From Neobacillus sp. Marseille-Q6967 (GTDB taxonomy: Bacteria; Bacillota; Bacilli; Bacillales; Cytobacillaceae): 64,000 nt of DNA. Under the pieces are notes generated by a model that worked only from the letters and a program-made list of their open reading frames with translations, had not been told where the DNA came from and did no database searches. Made by a program: the position numbers and the translations under genes. The stretch is taken from assembly GCF_946151075.1 (NCBI RefSeq), contig NZ_OX267715.1, forward strand, positions 1,527,881 through 1,591,880, read 5' to 3'. Of the stretch, positions 26,459 to 34,961 are shown piece by piece. How positions within the stretch are numbered: position 1 is the stretch's first letter; every line of letters starts with the position of its first letter.

Positions 26459-27673
26459 TTACCCGTCAATTGGTCCTGTAAGCTTCCACACTCCATCTTG
26501 AAGTTCGAGTATAACAGTTTGTTGCTGTTTGCCCAGTTCAGTAGTAACCGTCTGTGTAAAGAGATATTGGGTTTCGCTTAACTTTTGTATTTCATTTTCA
26601 TGTGGGTTCATATAATCATACAGGCGATGATAATCCTGTGGGACCACATAAAGTCCATCCGGTTTCTCTACAATCAGCCCATCAAAATGCTGCTCCAAAT
26701 AGGCTATAGATGCCAAATCGGTTAGTTGCTGAAAGAATTCTTGCTTTGTTTTTATGTTCTTAAATTTATAGTTTGCATCATACTGAACGGGATTTAAAAG
26801 CCAGCTCACTTTATTATCGAAAAGCATTATTATGGCTGAAAAATCAGGCTCTCCATTGGTTCCCTTAAGGTTCGTGGTAACCATCGATGAAATGAGCCAT
26901 TCACCATCTATATATTCAAACGTCACTTGTTGGCCATAATTCTGTCCATACAAGTCTGTGGTGGTAACCTGAGACAGTTCGTATGCGGTATCTGATAATT
27001 TTTTAACATCATAAGGATATTTAGGGTCAAAATAAATGGGCTTAATTTGCGGCTCTAAATACAGCCCATCTGTTCCTTCTACCAAATACCTGTTACCAAA
27101 CAGCCATTCATTAAAACCTTGAGTAGCATACCCCATATCAGTTAACTTCTGAATGAACTCTTCCTTCGTTTTGAAATCTTTGAACTTGAAAGTATTGGCG
27201 TCGGCATTCGCAAAAAGAGAGGTATATGCTGCGTCATACTTTTTTAAAAGGTCAACGAAATCAGGAACTTCTGCGACAGCAGGAGGAGGTGGAATACTAT
27301 TATCATCCTGTTCTTCCTCATCCGAGTCATCATCAATAACCGGTACCTCGTCGTCTTCCGGAACATCTACAATTTCTGGCATCGGTTCCTCAAAGTCATC
27401 CGGATCTTCCACCACTGCAGGCGGTTTCTCATTCGTTTTGGTGTTGCTATTATCTGCATCTTGGACCATTAAATACTGATACATTCCTCCAAAAACCAAT
27501 ACAATCAAGACAGCGCTCACAATGGTATGAACGAATCTTTTGCAATATTTTTTCCCTTTCCTACCAGATTGGACGGCCTCCAATACACTCTGCTTCATCC
27601 CAGTCGTGAATTCAAAATTTTCCAATTCTCCCTTTTGCATCTTGGCTTTCAGGTTCCTTAATCGGTTTTCCAT
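26459..27673 (-). CDS. membrane-anchored partner of the ECF sigma factor (anti-sigma-like)
   Basis: 404 residues. N-terminal ~45 residues are cytoplasmic, one helix follows (TIVSAVLIVLVFGGMYQYLM), then a very acidic, Pro-rich linker (DDDSDEEEQDD) at ~85-135. The extracellular part holds two similar ~120-residue units, each with FKF/FKNIKTKxEFxQxLTD and YxxPQ motifs. It overlaps the sigma gene by 62 bases, which implies translational coupling and a partner role. No classical zinc anti-sigma motif (HxxxCxxC) is seen. Sensor of envelope stress is plausible. It lies 3' of the sigma gene in one operon. Confidence 0.75.
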   Translation of the reverse strand: MENRLRNLKAKMQKGELENFEFTTGMKQSVLEAVQSGRKGKKYCKRFVHTIVSAVLIVLVFGGMYQYLMVQDADNSNTKTNEKPPAVVEDPDDFEEPMPEIVDVPEDDEVPVIDDDSDEEEQDDNSIPPPPAVAEVPDFVDLLKKYDAAYTSLFANADANTFKFKDFKTKEEFIQKLTDMGYATQGFNEWLFGNRYLVEGTDGLYLEPQIKPIYFDPKYPYDVKKLSDTAYELSQVTTTDLYGQNYGQQVTFEYIDGEWLISSMVTTNLKGTNGEPDFSAIIMLFDNKVSWLLNPVQYDANYKFKNIKTKQEFFQQLTDLASIAYLEQHFDGLIVEKPDGLYVVPQDYHRLYDYMNPHENEIQKLSETQYLFTQTVTTELGKQQQTVILELQDGVWKLTGPIDG

Positions 27674-28184
27674 GTTCGGGGCTCCTTTCTGTAATTGATT
27701 TTTTCAAAAGCTTTTTTGCTTTTGCAACTCTTGCTTTTACGGTATTGATATTAACTCCGCAGACATCACTTATTTCGCTCATCGACAACTCATGAAAGTA
27801 AGTGAGCATAATGACTTCCCTATATTTAATCGGAAGGCGGAATATGTCATTTATCAGTTCTTCCTGATCTACCTTAGTGAAATAATGTGCCTCTGGCCCA
27901 TGTTGATGTCCTTTCACCAAAGTTGTTATATACTCACTTGCATGCACTTTTCGATAATGCCAGCTCTTGATATAATCCTTGCAATGATTCACAGCAATCC
28001 GGTACATCCAGGTTTGAATGGCTGATTTACCATTGAAGGTATGAAGCTTTTGATAACATTTAATAAAAATTTCTTGGGACAAATCCTCCGCTGTTTGCCG
28101 ATTCCGTACAAAGGAATAGGCAAGATGGAGAATGGCGGTCCCGTAGCGGTCCATCAAATCCGATAATATTTCGTGATTTTGCAA
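27612..28184 (-). CDS. ECF-type sigma-70 family RNA polymerase sigma factor
   Basis: 190 residues. Region 2 (~10-75) has AEDLSQEIFIKCYQKLHTF and WMYRIAVNHCKDYIKSW, the -10 binding helix. Region 4 (~115-170) has LPIKYREVIMLTYFHELSMS and INTVKARVAKAKKLLKK, the -35 binding helix-turn-helix. Related to SigX/SigM/SigV-type factors of bacilli; the exact class is not assigned. TTG start with AGGGGG upstream. Directly upstream is an ECF-type promoter (28222-28249), so the operon probably activates itself. The C-terminal tail runs past the anti-sigma start. Confidence 0.88.
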   Translation of the reverse strand: MQNHEILSDLMDRYGTAILHLAYSFVRNRQTAEDLSQEIFIKCYQKLHTFNGKSAIQTWMYRIAVNHCKDYIKSWHYRKVHASEYITTLVKGHQHGPEAHYFTKVDQEELINDIFRLPIKYREVIMLTYFHELSMSEISDVCGVNINTVKARVAKAKKLLKKSITERSPEHGKPIKEPESQDAKGRIGKF

Positions 28185-28221
28185 GACCCCTCACCCCCTG
28201 GTTATTTCTTCTTTTAATCTT

Positions 28222-28249
28222 TAGACGAATCGTAAAAATGAACGGTTGA
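28222..28249 (-). promoter_or_regulatory. ECF-type autoregulatory promoter
   Basis: On the left strand TCAACC (28249-28244) is followed after 16 bases by CGTCTA (28227-28222). The AAC core and the CGTC -10 at this spacing match the general bacillar ECF consensus (TGAAAC-N16-CGTC). It lies 38 bases before the sigma start codon. Confidence 0.7.
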
Positions 28250-28392
28250 TAAATTTTATGAAAGTTGAGCCTAAATTTGAAAAAGTCATTGAAATAAACT
28301 GGAAAACTGCTAATTATTTTTAAATCAAGATTTCCTAATGCTGAATAATTTAACTTAAAAGATTCATAATAGGGTGGAAAGGATGTGTTCAT

Positions 28393-28821
28393 ATGAACAA
28401 CCAGGCAATTATTGAAGAGCTAAATACGCTGTTACGAGGGACATATATGGGGATTCGTTCATTTGAACACTATATTCAAAAGGTTGATGACTCAGAATTA
28501 AAGAAGATGTTTCAATCCATGCAGCAGGATATCAAGCAAAATGCTCAAAAAATTGCTGAGCGTATTCAAAACCTTGGCGGTGTTCCTGCCGACGATGAAG
28601 GTGTTTCTGGGTCCATTCATGCTTTTATGCATAAGATGATGCTCCCTGATGAGGACGGAAAAATGATTGAAGATGCTGTTGAAGGCATGGATAAATATGG
28701 AGTCGAGTATTCCGAGGAACTGGTAAAAGGAGATTTAGACCCTGAAAGCAGGCAAATTGTGGAGGATGTTATCAATACTAACCGTAGACATGTGGAATAC
28801 TTAAGTCAGTTACTTCCTTAA
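28393..28821 (+). CDS. DUF2383 four-helix-bundle protein
   Basis: 142 residues with ferritin-like helices. Motifs include LNTLLRGTYMGIRSFEHYI, SMQQDIKQNAQKIAERIQNL, GGVPADDEG and TNRRHVEYLSQLL. This is the PA2169/DUF2383 family, usually a small cytosolic helical bundle that may bind metal; Glu and His at helix positions fit (FEHY, NRRHVEY). Function unknown, sometimes linked to stress or spores. GGAAAGGATG precedes the ATG. Its promoter overlaps the divergent sigma operon spacer, so control by the ECF sigma is possible but not shown. Confidence 0.8.
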   Translation: MNNQAIIEELNTLLRGTYMGIRSFEHYIQKVDDSELKKMFQSMQQDIKQNAQKIAERIQNLGGVPADDEGVSGSIHAFMHKMMLPDEDGKMIEDAVEGMDKYGVEYSEELVKGDLDPESRQIVEDVINTNRRHVEYLSQLLP

Positions 28822-28855
28822 AGTAAGAAGACCATCCTTTAAACGCATGGTCAGA

Positions 28856-28896
28856 TTGTCGAGAAAGGGTATCTTTCTCGGCAATTTTTTATTTTG
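28856..28896 (+). terminator. Rho-independent terminator
   Basis: TTGTCGAGAAAG pairs with CTTTCTCGGCAA (one wobble), followed by TTTTTTATTTTG. Confidence 0.85.
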
Positions 28897-28949
28897 TCAG
28901 AGTCTAATTACCGATTTTTCATTAAAAATTTATGCCTGCTCATATGGTT

Positions 28950-29065
28950 GTTGATTTCCACTCCAGGTGCTTCGCTTTCCGCGGGCGTGCCGGGAGAGCC
29001 TCCACGGCGCTTAAGTGCCTGCGGGGTCTCCCGCAGGAGTCTTCGCATCTTCCGCTCCAATCAAC
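28950..29065. repeat. GC-rich palindromic Bacillus repeat (MITE-like)
   Basis: A 116-bp block, far richer in GC than its surroundings, bounded by GTTGATT and AATCAAC inverted ends. Inside are CTCCAGGTGCTTCGCTTTCC, CGCGGGCG, a GCGCTTAAGTGC-like hairpin, TGCGGGGTCTCCCGCAGGAG and CTTCGCATCTTCCGCTCC. I recognise this as a dispersed repeat found between genes in many Bacillus genomes. The open frame running through it (28894-29193) is not a gene. Confidence 0.75.
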
Positions 29066-29168
29066 AGGGGAGAATTAACCTTAAGTATTGCCACACACTT
29101 TTTCAGGATCAGTCGTACTTTGGCGTATGTCCTTTTTCTCGGTCACCTCCACCTTTGGCGCGATTAAA

Positions 29169-29675
29169 TTACTGTCTTTGTTCATACAAATAGAAAACAT
29201 AATCAGTTGAAGCACCCTTATGGCCCAATTGTCGCAGCATCGCCGTTATATTCCCGCGATGGTATGTTCCATGATTAACTACATGCTGAACCAGTTCAGA
29301 AAGCTGTGTATTTAACTTTCCAAAATGAGGATGTTCGACACTCATTGGGTGATTTGAATCTCCTTGAGTTCTGAAAAAGGAATGGTACTTTTTCTTTAGC
29401 TCTGAATACATCTTCTCCATTTCCTCGATGCTTTTTCCATATGTCTTCTTCCTCATCTCAGTGACATTTTCCATGATTTCCTCAAAACTATCACCAGTGA
29501 TCACCCCAAACCAAGTAACATCGGTTAGAAAAATATGAACAATTACATCTGAAATCGATGGGAAAACACTTTGAATCTCTTGGGTATAGATGTCATTAGG
29601 TAATTTCTTTAAATGTGAAAAAATTCTGTCATTTGACCATGTATGGTATCCATAAATTTGTAATGTCGAGTTCAA
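29169..29675 (-). CDS. DinB family protein
   Basis: 168 residues in the DinB/YfiT four-helix fold. The metal-binding His triad is present: His47 region in SDVIVHIFLTDVTWFG, and HVVNHGTYHRGNITAML with two His near the C-terminus. The start is TTG with AGGAGG upstream (TAGGAGGAAATTATTTG). DinB-like proteins are thiol (bacillithiol) transferases in many bacilli; the substrate here is unknown. Single gene next to the GC-rich repeat. Confidence 0.85.
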   Translation of the reverse strand: MNSTLQIYGYHTWSNDRIFSHLKKLPNDIYTQEIQSVFPSISDVIVHIFLTDVTWFGVITGDSFEEIMENVTEMRKKTYGKSIEEMEKMYSELKKKYHSFFRTQGDSNHPMSVEHPHFGKLNTQLSELVQHVVNHGTYHRGNITAMLRQLGHKGASTDYVFYLYEQRQ

Positions 29676-29804
29676 ATAATTTCCTCCTAGATTGTTAGTT
29701 TTGTCTTCATTATAATCTCAATATTTTATAAATTATATTATTTTTTACAATAATGTTAGATTTTTCCTTATAAAAGTATGGAACCCTAATTTGGTTGACT
29801 AAAA

Positions 29805-30116
29805 TCAAGTATTCTTTTTAGCGATCCTATCATATTGCATTTTGAACAACTTTAATAAATGAGGAATATCCTGCTCTCCTTTAATCCAAAAACTTACCCA
29901 TCCAGAATTAGGAAGAACATGATGTTGTTCTGCTTGTCTTGCCTGAATGAGTTCATCTCTAACGGATTTAGGAAAAGGAAAGTCAGCGAGTTTATCACCA
30001 TGCAAATGACCTAATTCTTTATTTTTAAAGCGAAATTCCACTCCTCCAAACCGATGTGGATGCTCGCTAACACCATCCCAGCTAAGAAGCTCCTGTCTTA
30101 ACAATTCAAGTATCAT
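29805..30116 (-). CDS. DUF5519 (luciferase-like) family protein
   Basis: 103 residues from the ATG at 30116, which has AAGGTG at a good distance; the GTG four codons upstream is poorly placed. Sequence features: DGVSEHPHRFGGVEFRFKNK, LGHLHGDKLADFPFP, VLPNSGWVSFWIK. The pattern (HPHRFGGxEFxxxxxELGHxHG) matches the DUF5519/'luciferase' family, small conserved proteins without a known activity; the name does not imply light production. Single gene. Confidence 0.75.
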   Translation of the reverse strand: MILELLRQELLSWDGVSEHPHRFGGVEFRFKNKELGHLHGDKLADFPFPKSVRDELIQARQAEQHHVLPNSGWVSFWIKGEQDIPHLLKLFKMQYDRIAKKNT

Positions 30117-30147
30117 CTTTCTCCTCACCTTTCTTCGTTTAAAATGG

Positions 30148-30416
30148 TTATAAACAATAGATTTCTATATTGATATGGTACCGACGAAAACAAATGTTAA
30201 AATGTTTTTCCGCTTGAATGGCTTTCTGACGACCATCCTCAATAATCACATTTCTTCGGTCCGGAAATTCATTGTGTCCTTCCATAACTACGGTTGTAAT
30301 GTCGGTAATACCAAACATGTTTAAATGATTTTTAATAAAACTTAGATGCATAATATATAATCTCCCCGTAACAGATCCTTGAGATTGTTCGCTTTAACAA
30401 ATAAAGTTGTTGTCAT
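30148..30416 (-). pseudogene. FMN-dependent NADH-azoreductase with large internal deletion
   Basis: The left strand begins with a good start (GGAGGAGATTGAAATG) and reads [19 protein letters not shown], then stops. From 30351 on another frame reads [20 protein letters not shown] and [12 protein letters not shown], then [10 protein letters not shown]. These are the N-terminal ~15 and C-terminal ~45 residues of an AzoR flavodoxin-fold quinone reductase; about 140 codons between are missing. The 67-codon frame at 30148-30351 is just the tail. Confidence 0.7.
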
Positions 30417-30455
30417 TTCAATCTCCTCCAAATATGAGAAATAGTGAAACATTGT

Positions 30456-31832
30456 TCAGCCTTCAAACTGGATGCTTTTTCTCTTTGCTCTCCCAAACTG
30501 GAAATAGAAAACCAACAGAATGCCTACATGCATAGCAGCAAGAACGAGAAATATATTGCTGTAAATGATACCGCTAGGATGGATATTTGCAGGGTTCCAC
30601 TGGTTATTAGAGCCAAGATCCACCATCTTACCGTAAACCCCTGAAGCCATTCCCCCTGCTATGAAATTCAGCATGGATAAAAGTCCCATTCCCACTCCAG
30701 CCTGTTCCTTTGGCAAGGTCATAGAGACTGAATTCGACATGGCAATCATCATAAAGGTTTGCCCAACATTACCGAAAATCAAAAAGATAGCAATGAATAC
30801 GGGAGATATTCCTGTAAAGGTAGAAAGCAAAATAAAGCAGGTCAATAACAATCCAGATGCAACAAAATAGAGATACGAATTTCCTTTCAAGTCTGCTAGT
30901 TTACCAGCTTTTCTCCCCAGTATGGCGGAGGCTGCTGCAGCAGGAACCATCGCAAAACTGATCCAGCTAGGTGACAGATGATGTACATGAGCTAAAAGCA
31001 ATGGACTTAGAAAATAAAGGGAAAAACCAATTCCGCTGATTAGAAAAGTTATGGCAAGTCTGAGAGTATAGTCCTTATTAGTAAAAATTTTAGGTTGAAT
31101 AAACGGCTCGGAAACGGAACGAATCCGTATGATGAACAGCGCTAAAGCGAGTAAACCGCCAATCGTAAACCACCATGTACCACTCGTAACGCTCAGAAGA
31201 AGCAAGGTTAATGCAGCAGCCAGAAAACCACCACCAACCCAGTCAAGTTTTCCGGGGTCCCCCTTTTCATCCCCCAAATTTCTACGATAAAAGGGTAAAG
31301 TAGTTAAAATTAAGAGAGGAATACAGAATAACCAGCGCCAATGCGCAAAGCTCACAATTAATGCAGAAATAACCGGGCCAAGAGCGCTGCCAAGAGCCAA
31401 ACCTACGAACGCTGTACCCATAGCTGAACCTCTCTGCTCAGGAGGAAAGTAGCGCAATGGTATAATCATAGCTGTTGCTGGGATAACAGCAGCTCCTACT
31501 GCCTGTATGCACCTTCCAACAAGCACCATTCCGTAAGTTTGCGATACAAGGCCAATCATTGAACCGACAGCAAAAAATGACAATCCAAACGTTAACAAAT
31601 TTTTAAGCTTATATCGGTCTGCCAGCTTCCCGTAAATGACCGTTCCTATACCGTAAATCAAAGCGTACGATGAAGTGACCCAGCTTACTTGAGCAGTCGT
31701 AAGATCAAAAGCTTTACTAATTTCGGGAAGTACGAAGTTGAACATCAATACACTCATTGCTGAAAGGACAAGTGTGAACATCACAATGCGCATTAATTTC
31801 TTTCCTGTCTGTTGAGATCCTTCCTTTTCCAT
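30456..31832 (-). CDS. 14-TMS MFS drug exporter (TetA(L)/QacA-like)
   Basis: 458 residues with about 14 membrane helices. Motif A between helices 2 and 3 is GKLADRYKLKN. SYALIYGIGTVIYGKLAD and GRCIQAVGAAVIPATAMIIP match the DHA2 subfamily. Its closest look-alikes in memory are TetA(L)-type proton antiporters, which share the late motif GVGMGLLSMLNFIAGG and a YSNIFLVLAAMH ending. It probably exports drugs or metabolites in exchange for protons. No regulator gene is adjacent. The ATG is preceded by AAGGGTGG. Confidence 0.82.
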   Translation of the reverse strand: MEKEGSQQTGKKLMRIVMFTLVLSAMSVLMFNFVLPEISKAFDLTTAQVSWVTSSYALIYGIGTVIYGKLADRYKLKNLLTFGLSFFAVGSMIGLVSQTYGMVLVGRCIQAVGAAVIPATAMIIPLRYFPPEQRGSAMGTAFVGLALGSALGPVISALIVSFAHWRWLFCIPLLILTTLPFYRRNLGDEKGDPGKLDWVGGGFLAAALTLLLLSVTSGTWWFTIGGLLALALFIIRIRSVSEPFIQPKIFTNKDYTLRLAITFLISGIGFSLYFLSPLLLAHVHHLSPSWISFAMVPAAAASAILGRKAGKLADLKGNSYLYFVASGLLLTCFILLSTFTGISPVFIAIFLIFGNVGQTFMMIAMSNSVSMTLPKEQAGVGMGLLSMLNFIAGGMASGVYGKMVDLGSNNQWNPANIHPSGIIYSNIFLVLAAMHVGILLVFYFQFGRAKRKSIQFEG

Positions 31833-31916
31833 TTTCGATAACCACCCTTCAATTAAATACTTGATAAAAATGTCTCCTGAGACACGTTTGGAAAATGATC
31901 ATTGGACCAAGCCGTT

Positions 31917-32057
31917 TTATAATAAATGATGCACCATAACCTGCCGGTCTTTGATTTGCTCATAAAGTTTTTCAACCTGTTCTTGATGAAAAGCTTTTTC
32001 TACACTAATTTCACGTCTTTGGATCGTAATGATTAAAAAGAAAATAGTAAGAGTCAT
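31917..32057 (-). CDS. yrzI: YrzI family small protein
   Basis: 46 residues: MTLTIFFLIITIQRREISVE, then KAFHQEQVEKLYEQIKDRQV and MVHHLL. A short N-terminal hydrophobic helix is followed by an amphipathic charged helix. Length and pattern match the YrzI family of small Bacillus proteins (MTLNxFFLxITIxxR...). GGAGGTG lies nine bases before the ATG. It is too short for most gene callers. Function unknown. Confidence 0.65.
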   Translation of the reverse strand: MTLTIFFLIITIQRREISVEKAFHQEQVEKLYEQIKDRQVMVHHLL

Positions 32058-32232
32058 GGCTCCGTTCACCTCCCTCACTTTGATCATTTTCTATTCAGTA
32101 CTTGAATTCATTTTTTTAAAATGAATAAACATCTTTTAGCTCGTATTTACATCATACTGAATTAAATACATTTCCCCATCAATAATTTTATTGAATTCTT
32201 CCTACAACTTTAGTTGTAGGAAATGTCTTCAA

Positions 32233-32277
32233 ACCGAAAAGCCGTTTCCCGACTGGAAACGGCTTTTCGGTTTGATT
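32233..32277. terminator. 20-bp perfect inverted repeat
   Basis: CAAACCGAAAAGCCGTTTCC pairs perfectly with its complement across a 5-base loop (CGACT). There is no T-run on either side. It lies just downstream of the hydrolase fragment on the left strand, so it could end the long leftward operon or be the scar of an element. Confidence 0.6.
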
Positions 32278-32290
32278 CAACCTTCTAAAC

Positions 32291-32539
32291 TCACATTCTA
32301 TGTAAATAGTTGTTTACAGAATTTAAAACCTCATAAAAAGCATTTGCTGCCTGATTGATGACTGCATTCCCCTGCGCCAAAACGCCCGGCATCCAGAAGA
32401 AACCGTGAATCATCCCGTCATAGCGCGTTGCTTCAACTGGTACACCTGCTGCTTTTAGACGTTTTGCATAGGCTTCTCCTTCAGTACGTAACGCATCAAA
32501 ACCTGGTGTGACCACGAACGGGTTTAAATGGCCGTCCAT
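32291..32539 (-). pseudogene. alpha/beta hydrolase (lipase-like), C-terminal fragment
   Basis: 82 codons reading [48 protein letters not shown]. This is the end of an HSL-type esterase containing the catalytic Asp (GFDALR) and His (IHGFF), but not the nucleophile half. It begins inside the last codons of the SDR gene, so a deletion joined the SDR operon to this relic. The ATG at its head is accidental. Confidence 0.72.
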
Positions 32540-33285
32540 CCTCCATCGACTTTTAAGGTTTCTCCTGTCACAAAATTCGCCATATCAGAGGCTAAATACA
32601 TTACTGCACCTGCGACATCTGATGGTTGAGCAAGTTTACCTAAAGGAATTCTATTTAAAACATCTTTATAGAAATCTCCATCTTTAAACATAGTAGAAGT
32701 TAGCTCTGTTTCAATAAAAGTTGGTGCGACCGCATTTACCTTGACGTTATAAGGAGCCCACTCAACTGCTAAAGCTTTGGTAAGCTGGACTGCTCCGCCT
32801 TTACTGGAACAATAAGCAGAACGTTTAATATAACCCACAAACGCCATTTGTGAAACTATATTAATGATTTTCCCTTTATTTTGAGCGATCATATATTTTC
32901 CCGCCCGTTGGGAAGTAAAAAATGTACCTTTAAGATTGGTATCTATAACAGTGTCCCAATCTTCCTCTGTTACTTCGGTTGCCGGTTTGGGTATATTTAC
33001 TCCTGCATTATTGACTAGTACATCTAGTCCACCTAAAAACTGAATAGCCTTATCTACCATGTTATATATTTCATGAACACTTTGAATATCAGCGACAATA
33101 TAGGAACAATGAGAACTATATTTTTTTAGTTCTGCAGTAACTTTTGTTAACAATTTCTCATCACGACCGGTGATCACTACGTTTGCCCCTAATTTCGCAA
33201 AAGACATGGCAATTTCCTTACCAATTCCTTTACTGCCGCCTGTAACGATTACTTTTTGATTATTTATCTCTGAAAAATAAGACAT
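32524..33285 (-). CDS. SDR family NAD(P)-dependent oxidoreductase
   Basis: About 253 residues from the ATG at 33285. Classical SDR marks: cofactor loop [19 protein letters not shown], and the active site S-x(n)-Y-x3-K in [21 protein letters not shown]; the C-terminus ends [12 protein letters not shown]. It probably oxidises or reduces a sugar-like or hydroxy-acid intermediate in the catabolic locus. It is the last gene of the leftward operon, 78 bases after the aldolase. The final codons overlap a hydrolase relic, but the protein looks complete. Confidence 0.86.
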   Translation of the reverse strand: MSYFSEINNQKVIVTGGSKGIGKEIAMSFAKLGANVVITGRDEKLLTKVTAELKKYSSHCSYIVADIQSVHEIYNMVDKAIQFLGGLDVLVNNAGVNIPKPATEVTEEDWDTVIDTNLKGTFFTSQRAGKYMIAQNKGKIINIVSQMAFVGYIKRSAYCSSKGGAVQLTKALAVEWAPYNVKVNAVAPTFIETELTSTMFKDGDFYKDVLNRIPLGKLAQPSDVAGAVMYLASDMANFVTGETLKVDGGWTAI

Positions 33286-33363
33286 CCACAATACCGCCAA
33301 TCTAGAAATTCTATAATTTTTTCACATTTTGGTGTTCTTGCTCTTCAGACTGTGCAAGTTCTT

Positions 33364-34143
33364 CTATCGTTTGACCATTCTATATTGATCCCAGACTTCT
33401 ACATATTCGTTAAAAGTTTGATTAAGCATGGAGTTTAATACAGCAACAACGAACTGTGTGCCTTGAGAATACACTACATCTATATCTTTATTCGTAGGAG
33501 CAATTGTTCCAATGACAAAGTTGTTATTAAAAGCTCGCTCATGAAGATTTTGAATCATTTTCTGGACTTGTGGGTGCTTGGGCCCTTCTTTTCTATACCC
33601 GGAACTAACTGCCAAATCCAGTGGTCCAATAAACCCAACATCAATCCCAGGAACACTCATTATTTCTTCAAAGTTTTCCACTGCTTCCGGGGTCTCTATT
33701 TGGACAATAATAAGTATATTTTCATTTTCATGATCAAGAAAATCTTCGCCACCTAATCTCCCATAATCTGCTGTTCGAATAGAATAGGTTGTTCCACGTT
33801 CTCCAAAAGGTGGATATTTTGCTTTTCTCACAATTTCTTCTGCTTGTTCCTTCGTTTTAACCATAGGGATTTGAATCCCCCTCGCACCCCGGTCTAATGT
33901 TTTTTGAATACAGGATGGGTCATATGAAATCCGAACTATTGGCAGAATGTCAGCGCATTCTGCTGCACGGATTAAATGCTCGATCTCGGCATCAGAAAAT
34001 CCCCCATGCTCGTTATCAATTACCACGAAATCAAAGCCAGAATATCCAAGCATTTCTACTAATGGTGGCGAAAAAAAGTTAAGAAAAATCCCTAAAGTCC
34101 GTTCTCCATTTTTCAGTTGTTGTTTTACTTTATTTAATTTCAT
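33364..34143 (-). CDS. HpcH/HpaI family aldolase
   Basis: 259 residues from the ATG at 34143 (GAAAGGAATGG upstream); the longer frame to 34275 would overlap the hydrolase gene and has no homologous sequence there. The TIM-barrel class II aldolase motifs are present: FDFVVIDNEHGGF, RGARGIQIPMVKTKEQAE, ILIIVQIETPEAVEN (metal-binding Glu) and DVGFIGPLDLAVSSGY (metal-binding Asp). Such enzymes cleave 2-keto-3-deoxy acids to pyruvate plus an aldehyde. In this operon it is the likely carbon-carbon cleavage step. Confidence 0.87.
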   Translation of the reverse strand: MKLNKVKQQLKNGERTLGIFLNFFSPPLVEMLGYSGFDFVVIDNEHGGFSDAEIEHLIRAAECADILPIVRISYDPSCIQKTLDRGARGIQIPMVKTKEQAEEIVRKAKYPPFGERGTTYSIRTADYGRLGGEDFLDHENENILIIVQIETPEAVENFEEIMSVPGIDVGFIGPLDLAVSSGYRKEGPKHPQVQKMIQNLHERAFNNNFVIGTIAPTNKDIDVVYSQGTQFVVAVLNSMLNQTFNEYVEVWDQYRMVKR

Positions 34144-34259
34144 TCTTCCATTCCTTTCAAATAAATGTACTAGTTTGATAGTAGAAATAACGAAATCTTC
34201 CTGTGAAAGATGATAATATCTTAAATTCACAAGAAGATTTCTATAAATACTGTCATATA

Positions 34260-34961
34260 TTACATTTGAAGCCATTCCTTAAGATAACTAGCCACAGTTT
34301 CTGGTTTTTCTAAGGTACTTAAATGACCACACTCTTCAATCACAATTAGCTTTGAATTTGGAATAAGTTCAGCCATTTCTTCATGTAATGAAAGTGAACA
34401 TAATCGATCATCTCTACCAGTTAAAACAAGGGTAGGACAAGTAATATTTGTAAGAATATCTAAACTTCCTGACCTGTTCATTAATGATGTTAACTGTCGT
34501 ATATAGGCTTCAGGCCCAGTGCTATTCGCCATATCTTTTATTAATGAAGTAAGATGATGATCTTCTTGTTTGCTAGGGTGTAGTAGATTTGGAAGTAAAT
34601 AGGTTGGAGTAATATCTTGGAAGTAACCATCCTTACATAGATCAATATACTTTTGAAAGGTTTGCTTTTGTTCCTCCGTAGGAGGATATGGATTAGTATC
34701 TAGAAGTGCCAAACGATTTATGCGTTCTCCAGCTTGCCGCATGATCTCTAAAGAGACCATCCCTCCCATTGAAAGACCTGCTAACGAAAATTTCCCGGGT
34801 ACATCCTTTAATATTGCCGCAGCCGTTTCTTTAATAGAATCAAACTGAGAAGTATCTGCAATTGTAATCTGAGCAATATCTTGAAGAATTTCAATTTGAG
34901 GTTGCCATAATCTATCATCACAGAGAGTACCCGGAATGAGTACTAACTGTTCCTTAGTCAT
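34260..34961 (-). CDS. alpha/beta fold hydrolase
   Basis: 233 residues. Oxyanion strand VLIPGTLCDDRLWQPQ, nucleophile elbow LAGLSMGGMVSLE, acid LTGRDDRLC and His in VIEECGHLSTLEKPE. It resembles 3-oxoadipate enol-lactonase/MenH-like hydrolases. Its ATG overlaps the upstream cupin stop by four bases (ATGA), so the two are translationally coupled. In the operon it could open a lactone or ester intermediate. Confidence 0.85.
   Translation of the reverse strand: MTKEQLVLIPGTLCDDRLWQPQIEILQDIAQITIADTSQFDSIKETAAAILKDVPGKFSLAGLSMGGMVSLEIMRQAGERINRLALLDTNPYPPTEEQKQTFQKYIDLCKDGYFQDITPTYLLPNLLHPSKQEDHHLTSLIKDMANSTGPEAYIRQLTSLMNRSGSLDILTNITCPTLVLTGRDDRLCSLSLHEEMAELIPNSKLIVIEECGHLSTLEKPETVASYLKEWLQM

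Noticed and set aside
28894..29193. 99-codon ORF through the GC-rich repeat
   Set aside because: It reads through a known-type intergenic palindrome, and the translated sequence is rich in Arg/Pro/Ser artefacts.
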